Positions 18,242-27,081 of a stretch of 39,060 nt of DNA are shown piece after piece. A program made the position numbers and the translations under genes. The notes under the pieces were generated by a model, which saw only the letters and a program-made list of their open reading frames with translations, was not told the origin of the DNA and made no database searches. Position 1 is the first letter of the stretch, and each line of letters begins with the position of its first letter. The stretch spans positions 1-39,060 of the forward strand of contig DIUI01000118.1 in the NCBI GenBank assembly GCA_002428215.1, written 5' to 3'. This stretch comes from Prolixibacteraceae bacterium UBA6162 (lineage in GTDB: Bacteria; Bacteroidota; Bacteroidia; Bacteroidales; Prolixibacteraceae).

Positions 18242-19693
18242 ATGAAAAGAATATTCAAAATTCAAAGTTTAATTTTACTGATACTGCTTTCCGCTGCCTG
18301 CAGTGATGAATTTCTCAACTTCGAGCCTGAAGGGAAATTACCGGAAGGTGAGTTTTTCGTTACAGAAGCGCATGCCGAACAGGCTGTAAATGCAATTTAT
18401 GCCCATATGAGAACCTGGGATCAGGTTGCATTTTCATTCTATGCCATCCAGGAGATGCCGTCCGACAATTCCATTAAAGGGAGTGCCGTTGGGGACGCCG
18501 CCTTTTTGAATGACTATGTCTTTTTCAATGTAACCCCGAACGAAGGAGCGCTGAATGGATATTGGAGTTCACGATACAAAGGGGTTAATCTAAGCAATCA
18601 GGTGTTGGGTAAAATTGATAACACCTCTGCAGGCGAAGCAAAAAAAGCCCGTCTTATAGCAGAAGCCAAGTTTTTGCGCGCATTCTACTATTTCGACCTT
18701 GTGAGAGCTTTTGGAGATATTCCTCTGGTAATTTCACTCGACGCAGCTGTGGAACAAGCCTCAGTAAGAGCGCCAAAAGCAGATGTTTACAACCAGATTG
18801 TTGAGGATTTAACCGACGCAATAAAAGATCTCCCGGTAACCCACGATGCCAGCAATTTAGGAAGAGCATCGAAAGGGGCTGCCCAAACCCTCCTTGCCAA
18901 AGTTTATCTCTATCTCGAAAAATGGGATGAGGCTGCAACACTGACCGATCAGGTAATTGCATCAGGTGTTTACCGGTTAATAGATGATTATTGGGAGATG
19001 TTCAGGATTTCTCATGAAAATTGCGCTGAATCGGTTTTTGAGATTCAGGCTCCCTACGATCCAGGTGACTGGGATTTAACCAATATTCAGCATGCCGAAC
19101 CGCAAGGCCCCAGGGGCGATTATGGATGGGGATTTAACGCTCCAACTGATGACCTGGCAGCTGCTTTCGATGCAGCAGGTGATACCAAAAGGAAAAAGAC
19201 AACCATTATCTATTACGGCGAACATGCCCCCAACGGTGACCTTATCGAAGGAATAGGCCTAAATGAGATGGAGGGAGTTACGGTTCCGCGTTACAATGGC
19301 AAAGTATACTCTACTTTGCAGGAAAGAGATGAACTTGGATGGTGGAGTTCATGGGGCCAAAACGTAAGGATTCTGCGTTACGCAGAAGTCCTTCTTATAA
19401 ATGCTGAGGCAAAGGTTAGAAAGGGTGGTGGCGCAGCTGGACCGCTCAATCAGGTGAGAAGCAGGGCTGGTTTACCTGCCATCAACAATCCAACACTAAC
19501 GGATGTATTAAACGAGCGCCGTTTGGAACTTGCCATGGAGGGTGATCGTTTCTTTGATATGGTACGTACAGGGATTGCCGCTACAAAACTAAGGTCCAAT
19601 GGATTTGTTCAGGGGAAACATGAGGTATTTCCTATTCCGCAAGATATTATTGACCTAACCAATGGGTCCATTACCCAAAACCCGGGATACTAA
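18242..19693 (+). CDS. SusD/RagB glycan-binding lipoprotein
   Basis: A 483-residue surface lipoprotein that forms the lid of the SusC transporter and binds glycan. The signal peptide has the lipobox LSAAC (Cys20), followed by acidic residues (SDEF) as in surface-exposed Bacteroidota lipoproteins. SusD-family helical TPR-like segments are seen (AEAKFLRAFYYFDLVRAFGD, VYNQIVEDLTDAIKDLPVTH, KGAAQTLLAKVYLYLEKWDE). The C-terminal RagB/SusD signature includes ILRYAEVLLINAEAKVR, LNERRLELAMEGDRFFDMVR and the closing FPIPQDIIDL. Length is slightly short for the family. A strong hairpin follows its stop. Confidence 0.97.
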   Translation: MKRIFKIQSLILLILLSAACSDEFLNFEPEGKLPEGEFFVTEAHAEQAVNAIYAHMRTWDQVAFSFYAIQEMPSDNSIKGSAVGDAAFLNDYVFFNVTPNEGALNGYWSSRYKGVNLSNQVLGKIDNTSAGEAKKARLIAEAKFLRAFYYFDLVRAFGDIPLVISLDAAVEQASVRAPKADVYNQIVEDLTDAIKDLPVTHDASNLGRASKGAAQTLLAKVYLYLEKWDEAATLTDQVIASGVYRLIDDYWEMFRISHENCAESVFEIQAPYDPGDWDLTNIQHAEPQGPRGDYGWGFNAPTDDLAAAFDAAGDTKRKKTTIIYYGEHAPNGDLIEGIGLNEMEGVTVPRYNGKVYSTLQERDELGWWSSWGQNVRILRYAEVLLINAEAKVRKGGGAAGPLNQVRSRAGLPAINNPTLTDVLNERRLELAMEGDRFFDMVRTGIAATKLRSNGFVQGKHEVFPIPQDIIDLTNGSITQNPGY

Positions 19694-19703
19694 GATAATC
19701 TAA

Positions 19704-19744
19704 TGTTTATCAGGGAGGGAAGCGACTTTCCTCCCTGATAAACA
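19704..19744 (+). terminator. Strong 15-bp hairpin after susD
   Basis: A perfect 15-base inverted repeat (19704-19718 with 19730-19744) encloses an 11-base loop whose first and last three bases can extend the stem. It starts 10 bases after the susD stop and has no T-tract behind it. It could terminate part of the transcripts or protect the susCD message at its 3' end, which would give higher expression of susCD than of the enzyme genes downstream. Confidence 0.75.
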
Positions 19745-19893
19745 TCCCAATGGCTTACAAAGAAGAGTTGCCAGATAAACTAACCTATACATGGGAAATT
19801 TTCTACCCCACAAATTACTAATCATGTTTGGCTGGCAAATCATCTTTTGAGTATCCGGAGATTGACAATCAGATTAAAATAGAGGAAAAATTC

Positions 19894-21060
19894 ATGAAAC
19901 GAAAAGAATTTTTAACACAACTCGCCTACGTTGGTGTTGGAGCCGCTCTTATTCCGCAACTTGCGCAGGCTGGAATGCTTAATATTGGCAGCGATCGAAA
20001 ATTGAGGATTGGAGTAATAGGTTGTGGAAGTGTATCCGGTATGTACTTGCCGCACCTCACAAAATCGAACCACGTTGAGGTTGTAAGTTTGTGCGATATA
20101 AAAGTTGAAAGAGCTGCTTCGAGAGCAGCAGAATTTAATATTCCCAATTACTACTCACACATCGACCAGATGTTAACTGGTACTCCATTTGACTTACTTG
20201 TGAACCTGACTGACATGCAGGAACACGGACGGCTGAACCGTATTGCCGTTCAGAAGGGCAAACATGTCTGGAGTGAGAAGCCGCTGGCTAACTCATACAA
20301 GGAAGGTTGGAATCTGGTGCAGCAAGCGCAGAAACAAAACCTGCGTATCTGGGGTGCTCCGGCGGTAGTAAATAGTCCGCAATTTGCTTTTATGGCGACA
20401 CAAATTAAGGAGGGCAAACTGGGAAAGATTGCTGCAGCTCATGGTCGTTATGGTCATCTGGGACCATCATGGTCGGCATTTTTTTATGAAAAACTGGGAG
20501 GCAGTTTGCCAGACTTAGGGGTATATAACCTCACCACCCTAACCGGTTTGCTTGGACCGGTGAAATCGGTTGTAGCTATGACCAATATCCTAACACCCGA
20601 AAGACTGGTCGACGACAAGGGTGTAATTTCAGTAGAGGAGGAAGACAATGCCAGCGTGCTTATGGAACACTATAATGGAGCCATATCGCACGTAATGAGT
20701 GGATTCAATTATTTTGATCCTTATGGACATGAAGGCAGTGGACAGGAAAAACCCACTGTGTCGGTAATTGGCACTAAGGGATCAATGCACATGATTGGAT
20801 ACGACTGGAAACCATTCTCTGTAGAGATGGCCACCTTAGATCACGAAGAATCGCGCAAATTTGCGATAGAACCAGGCGATTTTGTCTGGGAGGAAGGTGC
20901 AACGGTAGTGAGCAAGGGAATCCTCGAAAAGATTGAACCCCTTATAAATGCAGAGCATTCACTACATGTTCTGGAAATCATTGAAGCTGCAAGACGATCG
21001 CAAAAAACAGGAAGAAGAATAGGACTAAAATCGAGTTTTCCCTATACACTAATTTCATAA
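19894..21060 (+). CDS. Exported Gfo/Idh/MocA-family oxidoreductase (first copy)
   Basis: A 388-residue predicted NAD(P)-dependent sugar oxidoreductase. The N-terminus MKRKEFLTQLAYVGVGAALI is a signal-like stretch with KR in place of the Tat twin arginine. The Rossmann fold begins IGVIGCGSVSGMYLPHL, the cofactor motif EKP is at residues 128-130, and a C-terminal beta-sheet domain follows. The position where many family members have the catalytic His in DxGxHxxD reads DLGVYN (Asp207, Tyr211), as in glucose-fructose oxidoreductase-like enzymes. The ATG at 19894 is chosen over an in-frame TTG (19828) because it follows a purine-rich AGAGGAAAAA and begins the signal. It is the first enzyme gene after the susCD hairpin. 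Substrate unknown. Confidence 0.88.
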   Translation: MKRKEFLTQLAYVGVGAALIPQLAQAGMLNIGSDRKLRIGVIGCGSVSGMYLPHLTKSNHVEVVSLCDIKVERAASRAAEFNIPNYYSHIDQMLTGTPFDLLVNLTDMQEHGRLNRIAVQKGKHVWSEKPLANSYKEGWNLVQQAQKQNLRIWGAPAVVNSPQFAFMATQIKEGKLGKIAAAHGRYGHLGPSWSAFFYEKLGGSLPDLGVYNLTTLTGLLGPVKSVVAMTNILTPERLVDDKGVISVEEEDNASVLMEHYNGAISHVMSGFNYFDPYGHEGSGQEKPTVSVIGTKGSMHMIGYDWKPFSVEMATLDHEESRKFAIEPGDFVWEEGATVVSKGILEKIEPLINAEHSLHVLEIIEAARRSQKTGRRIGLKSSFPYTLIS

Positions 21061-21179
21061 ATTTATCTTCAAATAGAATCTACCCGTTACTAAGGGAAAA
21101 TTCTTCTTCTGCAATGAGCACAATAGATTAGCCCATTGCATTTTGCCGTGTCGGAATGGGTTTCGCCAAGACTTTGAAA

Positions 21180-23159
21180 ATGAAAACAAATACCACTTTA
21201 GCACTCTTGCTTATTTCGATGCTTCTGTCTGCCTCCCGTGTTGACCCGCATATACTTGAGTCGCCCAATAAGATTATATCGGTTAAAATTACCACAGAAC
21301 CATCAATCGTTTACGAGGTTATGTTCGGTAGCAAACAGCTCATATACCCTTCGGAAATTGGCCTTCAATATACGAAAGGAACAGCCTCATCTAAGACTTC
21401 CGGAATTAAGGATGTTAAATTATTAAGCGTTGATGAGATTATCTTGCCTTACGTTAAAGAGAAACGGGCTGTAATTGAGAACCGCTACAATGAATTGGTA
21501 TTAGATTTTGACGATAAGATTCGCTTGGTATTCAGGGCATACAACGACGGGGTAGCCTACCGCTTCGAGACACAGCACACCGACTCTATTATTGTGAGTC
21601 ACGAGGAGGTCACCTTCAGTATTCCTTCAGGGGCCTCTATAACCTATCCAAAAGTAATGCAAAGGTTAGATGCCGACAGGTTTCATTCTCCTTTCGAAGA
21701 TCCTTATAACATGGCCATAGTCGACACCATGTCTCGCGATCATCTATTGTACTCCCCGGTTCTGGTCGCTGAAGCAGGCTTCCCCAAAATGGTAATCACA
21801 GAGTCGGATGTGTACGACTATCCCGGCATGTTCCTCGAAAAAAGCGACGGCAACAAACTAAAGGGAATTTTTGCTGCCTTTCCTCTTGAAGAGCGGCTTA
21901 CCGAGGGCGAATTTCGGCAAAACCTGGTTACTTTGAGGGCTCCCTATATTGCAAAAAGTCAGGCCAATCGCACATTTCCATGGCGTGTAATTGCGGTCGC
22001 ATCCAGCGATGCCCAACTGTTGACCAATGACCTTGTTTACCGGCTGGCACGACCGCCAAAATTTGACAATTTTGATTGGATAAGACCCGGAAAAAGCACC
22101 GAGGAATGGATAACGGGACTTAACCTCTATGGTGTTGATTTTGAGTCGGGTTTAAATACGGCCACATACAAATATTACATCGATTTTGCAACCAGATTTG
22201 GATTTGAATATGTAATGCTCGATGCCGGTTGGTCGGATGTGAACGATCTTTTTTCCATTACCCCAGGAATGGATATGGTTGAGATTACACAATATGCCCG
22301 TCAAAAAAACGTGGGACTAATCCTCTGGACTCAGGCTTCCACCATAGAAAGGCAGTGGCATGAAATTATGCCCGTTTTTAAGGAGTGGGACATCAAAATC
22401 ATAATGACCGATTTCATCGACCGGAACGATCAGCCTGCTATGCAGTTCATGGAGTGGTTTGCAGCCGAATGTGCCAAAGAGGAATTTATGTGCATGATTC
22501 ACGGAGCCCCTGTGCCGGCAGGAATTACCCGCACCTACCCCAATATATTGGCACGTGAGGGAGTGCTCGGATCGGAATACAACCTTTGGTCAGATAAGGC
22601 CAATCCTAACCACGACCTGCTGATTCCATTTATCAGAATGGTTTCGGGTCCTATGGATTATGAACCCGGACTTCTGCAAAATTCCACCGAAGCCCATAAC
22701 TCAAAAATGGGGTTCGAAAAGGTAATTGCGCAGGGAACCCGGATGCATCAGATGGCAATGTTTGTTGTTTATGAAAGTCCGCTTCAATTGTTTGCAGGCA
22801 ATATTTCGGATGCATGGCGGGAACCAGAACTTATGGAACTACTTGGGTCGATCCCTACCACCTGGGATGAAACACTGATTATTGATGCGGTGTTGGGAAA
22901 ACATATTCTTCAAATACGACGCAACGGAGGAAATTGGTTTGTGGCGGCTATAAATAACTGGGAGCCTGCCGAATTCAAACTACCACTCCAATTCTTACCC
23001 GAAGGTAATTTTCTGATTGAAATAGCTGCCGATGGAATTAATGCCGCAAAAAATCCGCACGATTACAAAATCACCCACCAAGAGGTTACCCGACATGATG
23101 AAATCAGTATCAAACTGGCACCGGGTGGAGGATACATTGCGCGCATCTCAAGCAAATGA
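21180..23159 (+). CDS. Glycoside hydrolase family 97 enzyme, retaining-type
   Basis: A 659-residue exported glycosidase. A signal peptide (MKTNTTLALLLISMLLSA) is followed by the N-terminal GH97 beta-sandwich (LESPNKIISVKI, RLVFRAYNDGVAYRFET). The TIM barrel starts near WITGLNLYGVDF (EYVMLDAGWSD, NVGLILWTQAS), and a small C-terminal sheet domain closes the protein. The segment TDFIDRNDQP places Asp411 where retaining GH97 members (alpha-galactosidases) have their nucleophile. Glu466 in GSEYNLW lies 55 residues later and is a good acid/base candidate. SusB-type inverting members use glutamate bases instead. Alpha-galactosidase-like activity is therefore the best guess. The ATG at 21180 is preferred to 21156 because it starts the signal peptide. 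Confidence 0.92.
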   Translation: MKTNTTLALLLISMLLSASRVDPHILESPNKIISVKITTEPSIVYEVMFGSKQLIYPSEIGLQYTKGTASSKTSGIKDVKLLSVDEIILPYVKEKRAVIENRYNELVLDFDDKIRLVFRAYNDGVAYRFETQHTDSIIVSHEEVTFSIPSGASITYPKVMQRLDADRFHSPFEDPYNMAIVDTMSRDHLLYSPVLVAEAGFPKMVITESDVYDYPGMFLEKSDGNKLKGIFAAFPLEERLTEGEFRQNLVTLRAPYIAKSQANRTFPWRVIAVASSDAQLLTNDLVYRLARPPKFDNFDWIRPGKSTEEWITGLNLYGVDFESGLNTATYKYYIDFATRFGFEYVMLDAGWSDVNDLFSITPGMDMVEITQYARQKNVGLILWTQASTIERQWHEIMPVFKEWDIKIIMTDFIDRNDQPAMQFMEWFAAECAKEEFMCMIHGAPVPAGITRTYPNILAREGVLGSEYNLWSDKANPNHDLLIPFIRMVSGPMDYEPGLLQNSTEAHNSKMGFEKVIAQGTRMHQMAMFVVYESPLQLFAGNISDAWREPELMELLGSIPTTWDETLIIDAVLGKHILQIRRNGGNWFVAAINNWEPAEFKLPLQFLPEGNFLIEIAADGINAAKNPHDYKITHQEVTRHDEISIKLAPGGGYIARISSK

Positions 23160-23275
23160 TACATCATTCCAAATTTGAAATCGTTTAACTTTATTGCAAA
23201 ACCATGGCTTAAAAATCAAACAGTTATATTTATCAGCCGATCAATTTGCACAACATATACCCTTATTTAAACTCC

Positions 23276-24760
23276 ATGTTCAATTCCCGCCGTAAATTTA
23301 TCAAGACAACTGCCGCTGTATCAGCTGTATTTACAATTTTACCCAGCCATGTAATAGGTGGCATGGGATATAAGGCCCCCAGCGATAAACTAAATATTGC
23401 CGGTATTGGGATAGGCGGTAAAGGTCATCCCAACCTTCTTGCAATGGGCAGCGAAAACATTGTGGCACTTTGCGATGTCGACTGGAAATATGCATCCTCA
23501 GCCTTCCAATCCTTTCCTGCTGCCAAAAGATACCGCGATTGGCGATTGATGTTCGACGAGATGACCAATTCCATCGATGCCGTGATGATTTCAACTGCCG
23601 ATCATACCCATGCCGTAATCGCGGCTCATTCACTTCAATTGGGCAAACATGTATATTGTCAGAAACCTCTAACCCATTCTGTGTATGAATCCCGTTTATT
23701 GACCCAATTGGCCAAGAAATACGGTGTTGCCACTCAAATGGGGAATCAGGGGAACTCTGGTGATGGAGTACGAAAAGTATGCGAGTGGATTTGGAACGAC
23801 GAAATTGGAGAAATTAAGGAAGTTCATGCATGGACCGACCGGCCAATTTGGCCTCAGGGCCTTGAAAGGCCCGCTCAACCCATGGTCATTCCCGACACCC
23901 TGAGTTGGGACTTGTTTTTGGGTCCAGCACCGGAGCGACCATACCACGAAATTTATACCCCCTGGAACTGGAGAGGTTGGTGGGACTTTGGCACCGGAGC
24001 GTTTGGAGATATGGCCTGTCATGTGCTCGATCCGGTTTATCAGGCGTTAAAGCTTTCACATCCTGAAAAAATTCGCGGCAGTTCAACACCTATGAACACA
24101 GAGTCGGCGCCACAAGCCGAAACTGTTGAGTTTTCATTTCCAGCCCGACCAAAAAACGGAAAGATTGAAATGCCTCCAGTAAAATTATATTGGTACGACG
24201 GCGGACTTTTACCCAATCTGGCGGATAAATTGCCCGAAAATATCAATCTGATGTCTGACGGATTGGGTGGGTCTATTTTTGTTGGAACCAAGGACACGTT
24301 GATAACCGGTTGCGGTGGTTTTCATAGCTATCTGCTTTCTGGTCGCCAGCCTGAAGTAAAGCCTTATCTTAGAAGAATTCCAGGAGCCACTGGGTATATT
24401 GATGGCCCGCATGAACAGGATTGGATAAGAGCCTGTAAAGAATCGCCCACAGAGCGAACCGAGGCATCCTCCCATTTCGGGTACTCCGGACCATTTAACG
24501 AGATGGTACTTTTAGGAGTACTGGCCATTCGCTTGCAAAGTCTCAATAAAACATTGCATTGGAATGCTGAAACAATGCGCTTTACAAATATTACACCCTC
24601 AGATGAGCTGAATCTTGTTCAACAAAACAGTTTCGAGGTACGGGATGGCCACCCGCATTTCAATACTCAATATGTTAAAATGAATGCATCTGATGCTGCA
24701 ACCGAATATATAAAACACACTTACCGCAGGGGTTGGTCTCTGCCCGAAATGCCCTTATGA
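23276..24760 (+). CDS. Tat-exported Gfo/Idh/MocA-family oxidoreductase (second copy)
   Basis: A 494-residue predicted dinucleotide-dependent oxidoreductase. The start MFNSRRKFIKTTAAVSAVFT carries a near-perfect Tat motif (SRRKFIK), so the folded, cofactor-loaded enzyme is probably sent to the periplasm. The Rossmann domain begins NIAGIGIGGKGHPNLL. The EKP motif is changed to CQKP (residues 128-131). The catalytic-type motif DMACHVLD places His249 in the family position. The C-terminal part matches the larger bacterial oxidoreductase type. The ATG at 23276 is chosen over an in-frame TTG (23246) since it gives the Tat signal. Its stop overlaps the next gene's start (ATGA). It differs strongly from the first copy, so they probably do different steps. 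Confidence 0.91.
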   Translation: MFNSRRKFIKTTAAVSAVFTILPSHVIGGMGYKAPSDKLNIAGIGIGGKGHPNLLAMGSENIVALCDVDWKYASSAFQSFPAAKRYRDWRLMFDEMTNSIDAVMISTADHTHAVIAAHSLQLGKHVYCQKPLTHSVYESRLLTQLAKKYGVATQMGNQGNSGDGVRKVCEWIWNDEIGEIKEVHAWTDRPIWPQGLERPAQPMVIPDTLSWDLFLGPAPERPYHEIYTPWNWRGWWDFGTGAFGDMACHVLDPVYQALKLSHPEKIRGSSTPMNTESAPQAETVEFSFPARPKNGKIEMPPVKLYWYDGGLLPNLADKLPENINLMSDGLGGSIFVGTKDTLITGCGGFHSYLLSGRQPEVKPYLRRIPGATGYIDGPHEQDWIRACKESPTERTEASSHFGYSGPFNEMVLLGVLAIRLQSLNKTLHWNAETMRFTNITPSDELNLVQQNSFEVRDGHPHFNTQYVKMNASDAATEYIKHTYRRGWSLPEMPL

Positions 24761-25704
24761 AAAGAAACAATCTCCAGCAAGTATCGAAAGTGGTCGTGCT
24801 TCTTCCTTTTCTTTTTATGTTTTCGTGTGCACCACCAGCTGATTCTATTCAACTTCAGTTTACTGCGCTGAGCTACAATATGTGGTTGGGTGGCGAAGCA
24901 CAAGGTAATCCAATCGAATATTCAGCTGACGTAATTATGAACTCTGGTGCCGGAGTTGCCGGACTGCAGGAGGTTATAGCCTACCCTATCGACGGAGCCC
25001 ATAAAAAAGACAACGGCCTATTGTTGGCAAAAATATTTGGTTGGCACCATTTTGCCCAAGGCACATCAGCCATCATTTCTAAGTATCCAATTGTGGATTC
25101 AACTGCCAATAGATTGGGTGTAAAACTTGCTCTGGATTCTGAAAAATTTGTCTGGTTTTTCAATGGTCATTTCAACCATATGCCCTATCAACCCTATCAA
25201 CTCGCATCAATTCCTTATGGTGATTTTCCCTTTATAAACACAGAGGAAGAAGCAATCATTCACGCGCTTTCGGCAAGAGGAGACGAAATGAATCTGATGA
25301 TAAGGGAGATAAAATCAATTATGACCGACGGTTGGCCTGTGATACTTACAGGAGATTTTAATGAGCCGTCGTGGTTGGATTGGACAGAGAGATCGGTTGA
25401 AGCAGGCCTTTGCCGCATTAAAGTTGAATGGCCCGCCACAAAAGCTATACACACACTGGGATTAAAAGATGCCTACCGGGAAGTTTATCCCGACGAAACA
25501 AAACACCGGGGTGAAACCTGGTCATCGATTGATACTCCGGGAGAATTGCACGATCGTATTGATTTTGTTTTCTTTAGCGAAACTCTTTTGAAAATTGTGG
25601 ATGCAACTACCCTGGGCGGAGAAGATGAAATATCGGGGGTTTCGTTGAAAAATTACCCTTCGGACCATCGTGCGATTTCGGCAACTTTTGAATGGAAGAA
25701 ATAA
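24757..25704 (+). CDS. Endonuclease/exonuclease/phosphatase-family lipoprotein
   Basis: A 315-residue exported protein with a lipoprotein signal (lipobox FMFSC, Cys24). The fold is the EEP superfamily (DNase I, sphingomyelinase, inositol phosphatase). Expected catalytic segments are present: LSYNMWLGG, GLQEV, FNGHFNHMP, ILTGDFNEPSWLDW, RIDFVFF and the closing YPSDHRAIS. Being exported and encoded in a PUL makes DNA repair unlikely and a phosphodiesterase or phosphatase acting on a glycan- or lipid-linked phosphate more likely; this is inference. The ATG overlaps the previous stop by four bases, showing translational coupling. It ends 7 bases before the convergent cupin gene. Confidence 0.9.
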   Translation: MKRNNLQQVSKVVVLLPFLFMFSCAPPADSIQLQFTALSYNMWLGGEAQGNPIEYSADVIMNSGAGVAGLQEVIAYPIDGAHKKDNGLLLAKIFGWHHFAQGTSAIISKYPIVDSTANRLGVKLALDSEKFVWFFNGHFNHMPYQPYQLASIPYGDFPFINTEEEAIIHALSARGDEMNLMIREIKSIMTDGWPVILTGDFNEPSWLDWTERSVEAGLCRIKVEWPATKAIHTLGLKDAYREVYPDETKHRGETWSSIDTPGELHDRIDFVFFSETLLKIVDATTLGGEDEISGVSLKNYPSDHRAISATFEWKK

Positions 25705-25711
25705 CCCACAA

Positions 25712-26188
25712 TTACCGGGTAAACTGTTCAATCAAATCGCTGTGTTGCGGAAAGCTCTGAATCAACTCGCTGCGGCGGGCCAGCTCAAAATCACTAAAGT
25801 CAAATCCGGGAGATACCGTACATCCGACCAGGGCATAGTCTCTCTCGACATGCGCTGCAAACCAGCAACCTGCCGGAACAACCCATTGCAGGGCTTGCTC
25901 ATTATCCAGATTGTGCCCCAGCCTGACCAAACGGTAGTTTCCAGACTGATCGATAATATGAAGTTTAACGGGCTGACCATAGTAGAAATGCCAGATCTCG
26001 TCCTGACGTATCCGGTGAAATGCCAAATAGTTCCCCTCTACCAGCAGGTAGTAAATGGCGGTCGAATAGTTTCTCCATCCAAGGCCCGGCACCTCGCACC
26101 CGCCCTCTGAGCGGTAGGTTTCGCGGTAAAAACCTCCTTCAGGATGGGGTTGTAATTCAAGTTCAGCTACCATCTTCGAGAAATCCAT
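25712..26188 (-). CDS. Cupin-fold protein, DUF985 family
   Basis: A 158-residue small cytoplasmic protein of the cupin_5/DUF985 family. Typical segments are LQPHPEGGFYRETYRS near residues 12-27, STAIYYLLVEGNYLAFHRIR, DEIWHFYYGQPVKLHII, and VVPAGCWFAAHV followed by VGCTVSPGFDFSDFEL. Conserved His and Glu residues in these segments suggest a metal or sugar-nucleotide pocket. The family is poorly characterised and no reaction can be assigned. It lies 73 bases downstream of the TIGR02757 gene on the same strand and may be co-transcribed with it. Confidence 0.9.
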   Translation of the reverse strand: MDFSKMVAELELQPHPEGGFYRETYRSEGGCEVPGLGWRNYSTAIYYLLVEGNYLAFHRIRQDEIWHFYYGQPVKLHIIDQSGNYRLVRLGHNLDNEQALQWVVPAGCWFAAHVERDYALVGCTVSPGFDFSDFELARRSELIQSFPQHSDLIEQFTR

Positions 26189-26261
26189 ATCTAACTTTTA
26201 AACGTTTATTAAACCGGCATAGTTGTGCAACCTTAATTGTGTTGTGGGTAGCAGCCACAAA

Positions 26262-27029
26262 CTACTTTTCAAATACCCCCAAACCGAATAGTGCAAAATC
26301 ATATTTTACCGGATCCTCAGCATCGAAGTCGCGCAATGCCCGGTCCAACTCACAAACAGCCTTTGCATCGTCCTGCTTCCGGGTTAGCAGCCCCAGCATC
26401 CGTGCGACCCTTCCACTATGGAGATCGAGTGGACACGAAAGTTTTGCCGGCGAAATATCGCGCCACAGACCAAAGTCTACCCCTTTGTCATCGCGCCGCA
26501 CCATCCACCGCAAAAACATATTGATACGCTTGGCTGCAGAGCCTGCCATAGGATCCGACAAATGCTTACAGGAACGTGGCAAATGCGGACAGCTGCAAAA
26601 GATCTCTTTCAATACATGAATAGCTGGTTGGAGGGAATCATCGGTTTGGTGTTGTGTAAATACCCCCTCGAGGCCTCCATGATGGGTGTAGATATGGCGC
26701 AAAGCCCCCACGAAAGCCAACAAATCGGTACCATTGAAGGTACGATGCACGAACGGCTCCAACCGTTTCAGATCGCTTGCCTGATATTGCATAACGAAGT
26801 CGTAGGGAGCCCGATCCAATAGCTCCATGAGCCGCGACGCGCTCCTCAAGATCGCAATGCGGTTGCCCCAGGCAATTACAGCGGTCAGGAATCCTGCCAC
26901 CTCAATATCCGCACGCCGGTCAAACCGATGGGGTATACTCACCGGATCGGTTGGTATAAAACCGACGTTGTTGTATAAAGCCACCCGCTCGTCGAGAAAC
27001 GCTTTTAAATCTTTTGCTGCTAACGTCAT
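26262..27029 (-). CDS. TIGR02757 family protein (DUF2400)
   Basis: A 255-residue protein of the TIGR02757 family, common in Bacteroidota and other bacteria, with no established reaction. Recognisable segments are DPVSIPHRFDRRADIEVAGF near residues 26-45, AWGNR, FVHRTFNGTDLLAFVGALR, KRINMFLRWMVRRDDKGVDF near 167-186, and CPLDLHSGRVARMLGLL. The HhH-like C-terminal region recalls DNA glycosylase folds, which is only a resemblance. The ATG at 27029 is preferred over an open extension to 27092 because the latter would overlap the divergent methyltransferase start and adds non-conserved residues. Confidence 0.86.
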   Translation of the reverse strand: MTLAAKDLKAFLDERVALYNNVGFIPTDPVSIPHRFDRRADIEVAGFLTAVIAWGNRIAILRSASRLMELLDRAPYDFVMQYQASDLKRLEPFVHRTFNGTDLLAFVGALRHIYTHHGGLEGVFTQHQTDDSLQPAIHVLKEIFCSCPHLPRSCKHLSDPMAGSAAKRINMFLRWMVRRDDKGVDFGLWRDISPAKLSCPLDLHSGRVARMLGLLTRKQDDAKAVCELDRALRDFDAEDPVKYDFALFGLGVFEK

Positions 27030-27042
27030 ACCGCTATCTTTG
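27013..27042 (+). promoter_or_regulatory. Promoter for trmN6-like gene
   Basis: TTTG at 27013-27016 and TATCTTTG at 27035-27042 are 18 bases apart, one short of the usual spacing. Transcription should start about 35 bases before the ATG at 27082. The promoter overlaps the start of the divergent TIGR02757 gene. Confidence 0.55.
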
Positions 27043-27081
27043 CCGGAGTAAAAATAGCCATTCTTCCAGCCATTCTTACCT

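Noticed and set aside
19828..19893. Extended start of the first oxidoreductase
   Set aside because: A TTG start would bury the export signal; the ATG at 19894 follows a purine-rich stretch and begins the signal directly.
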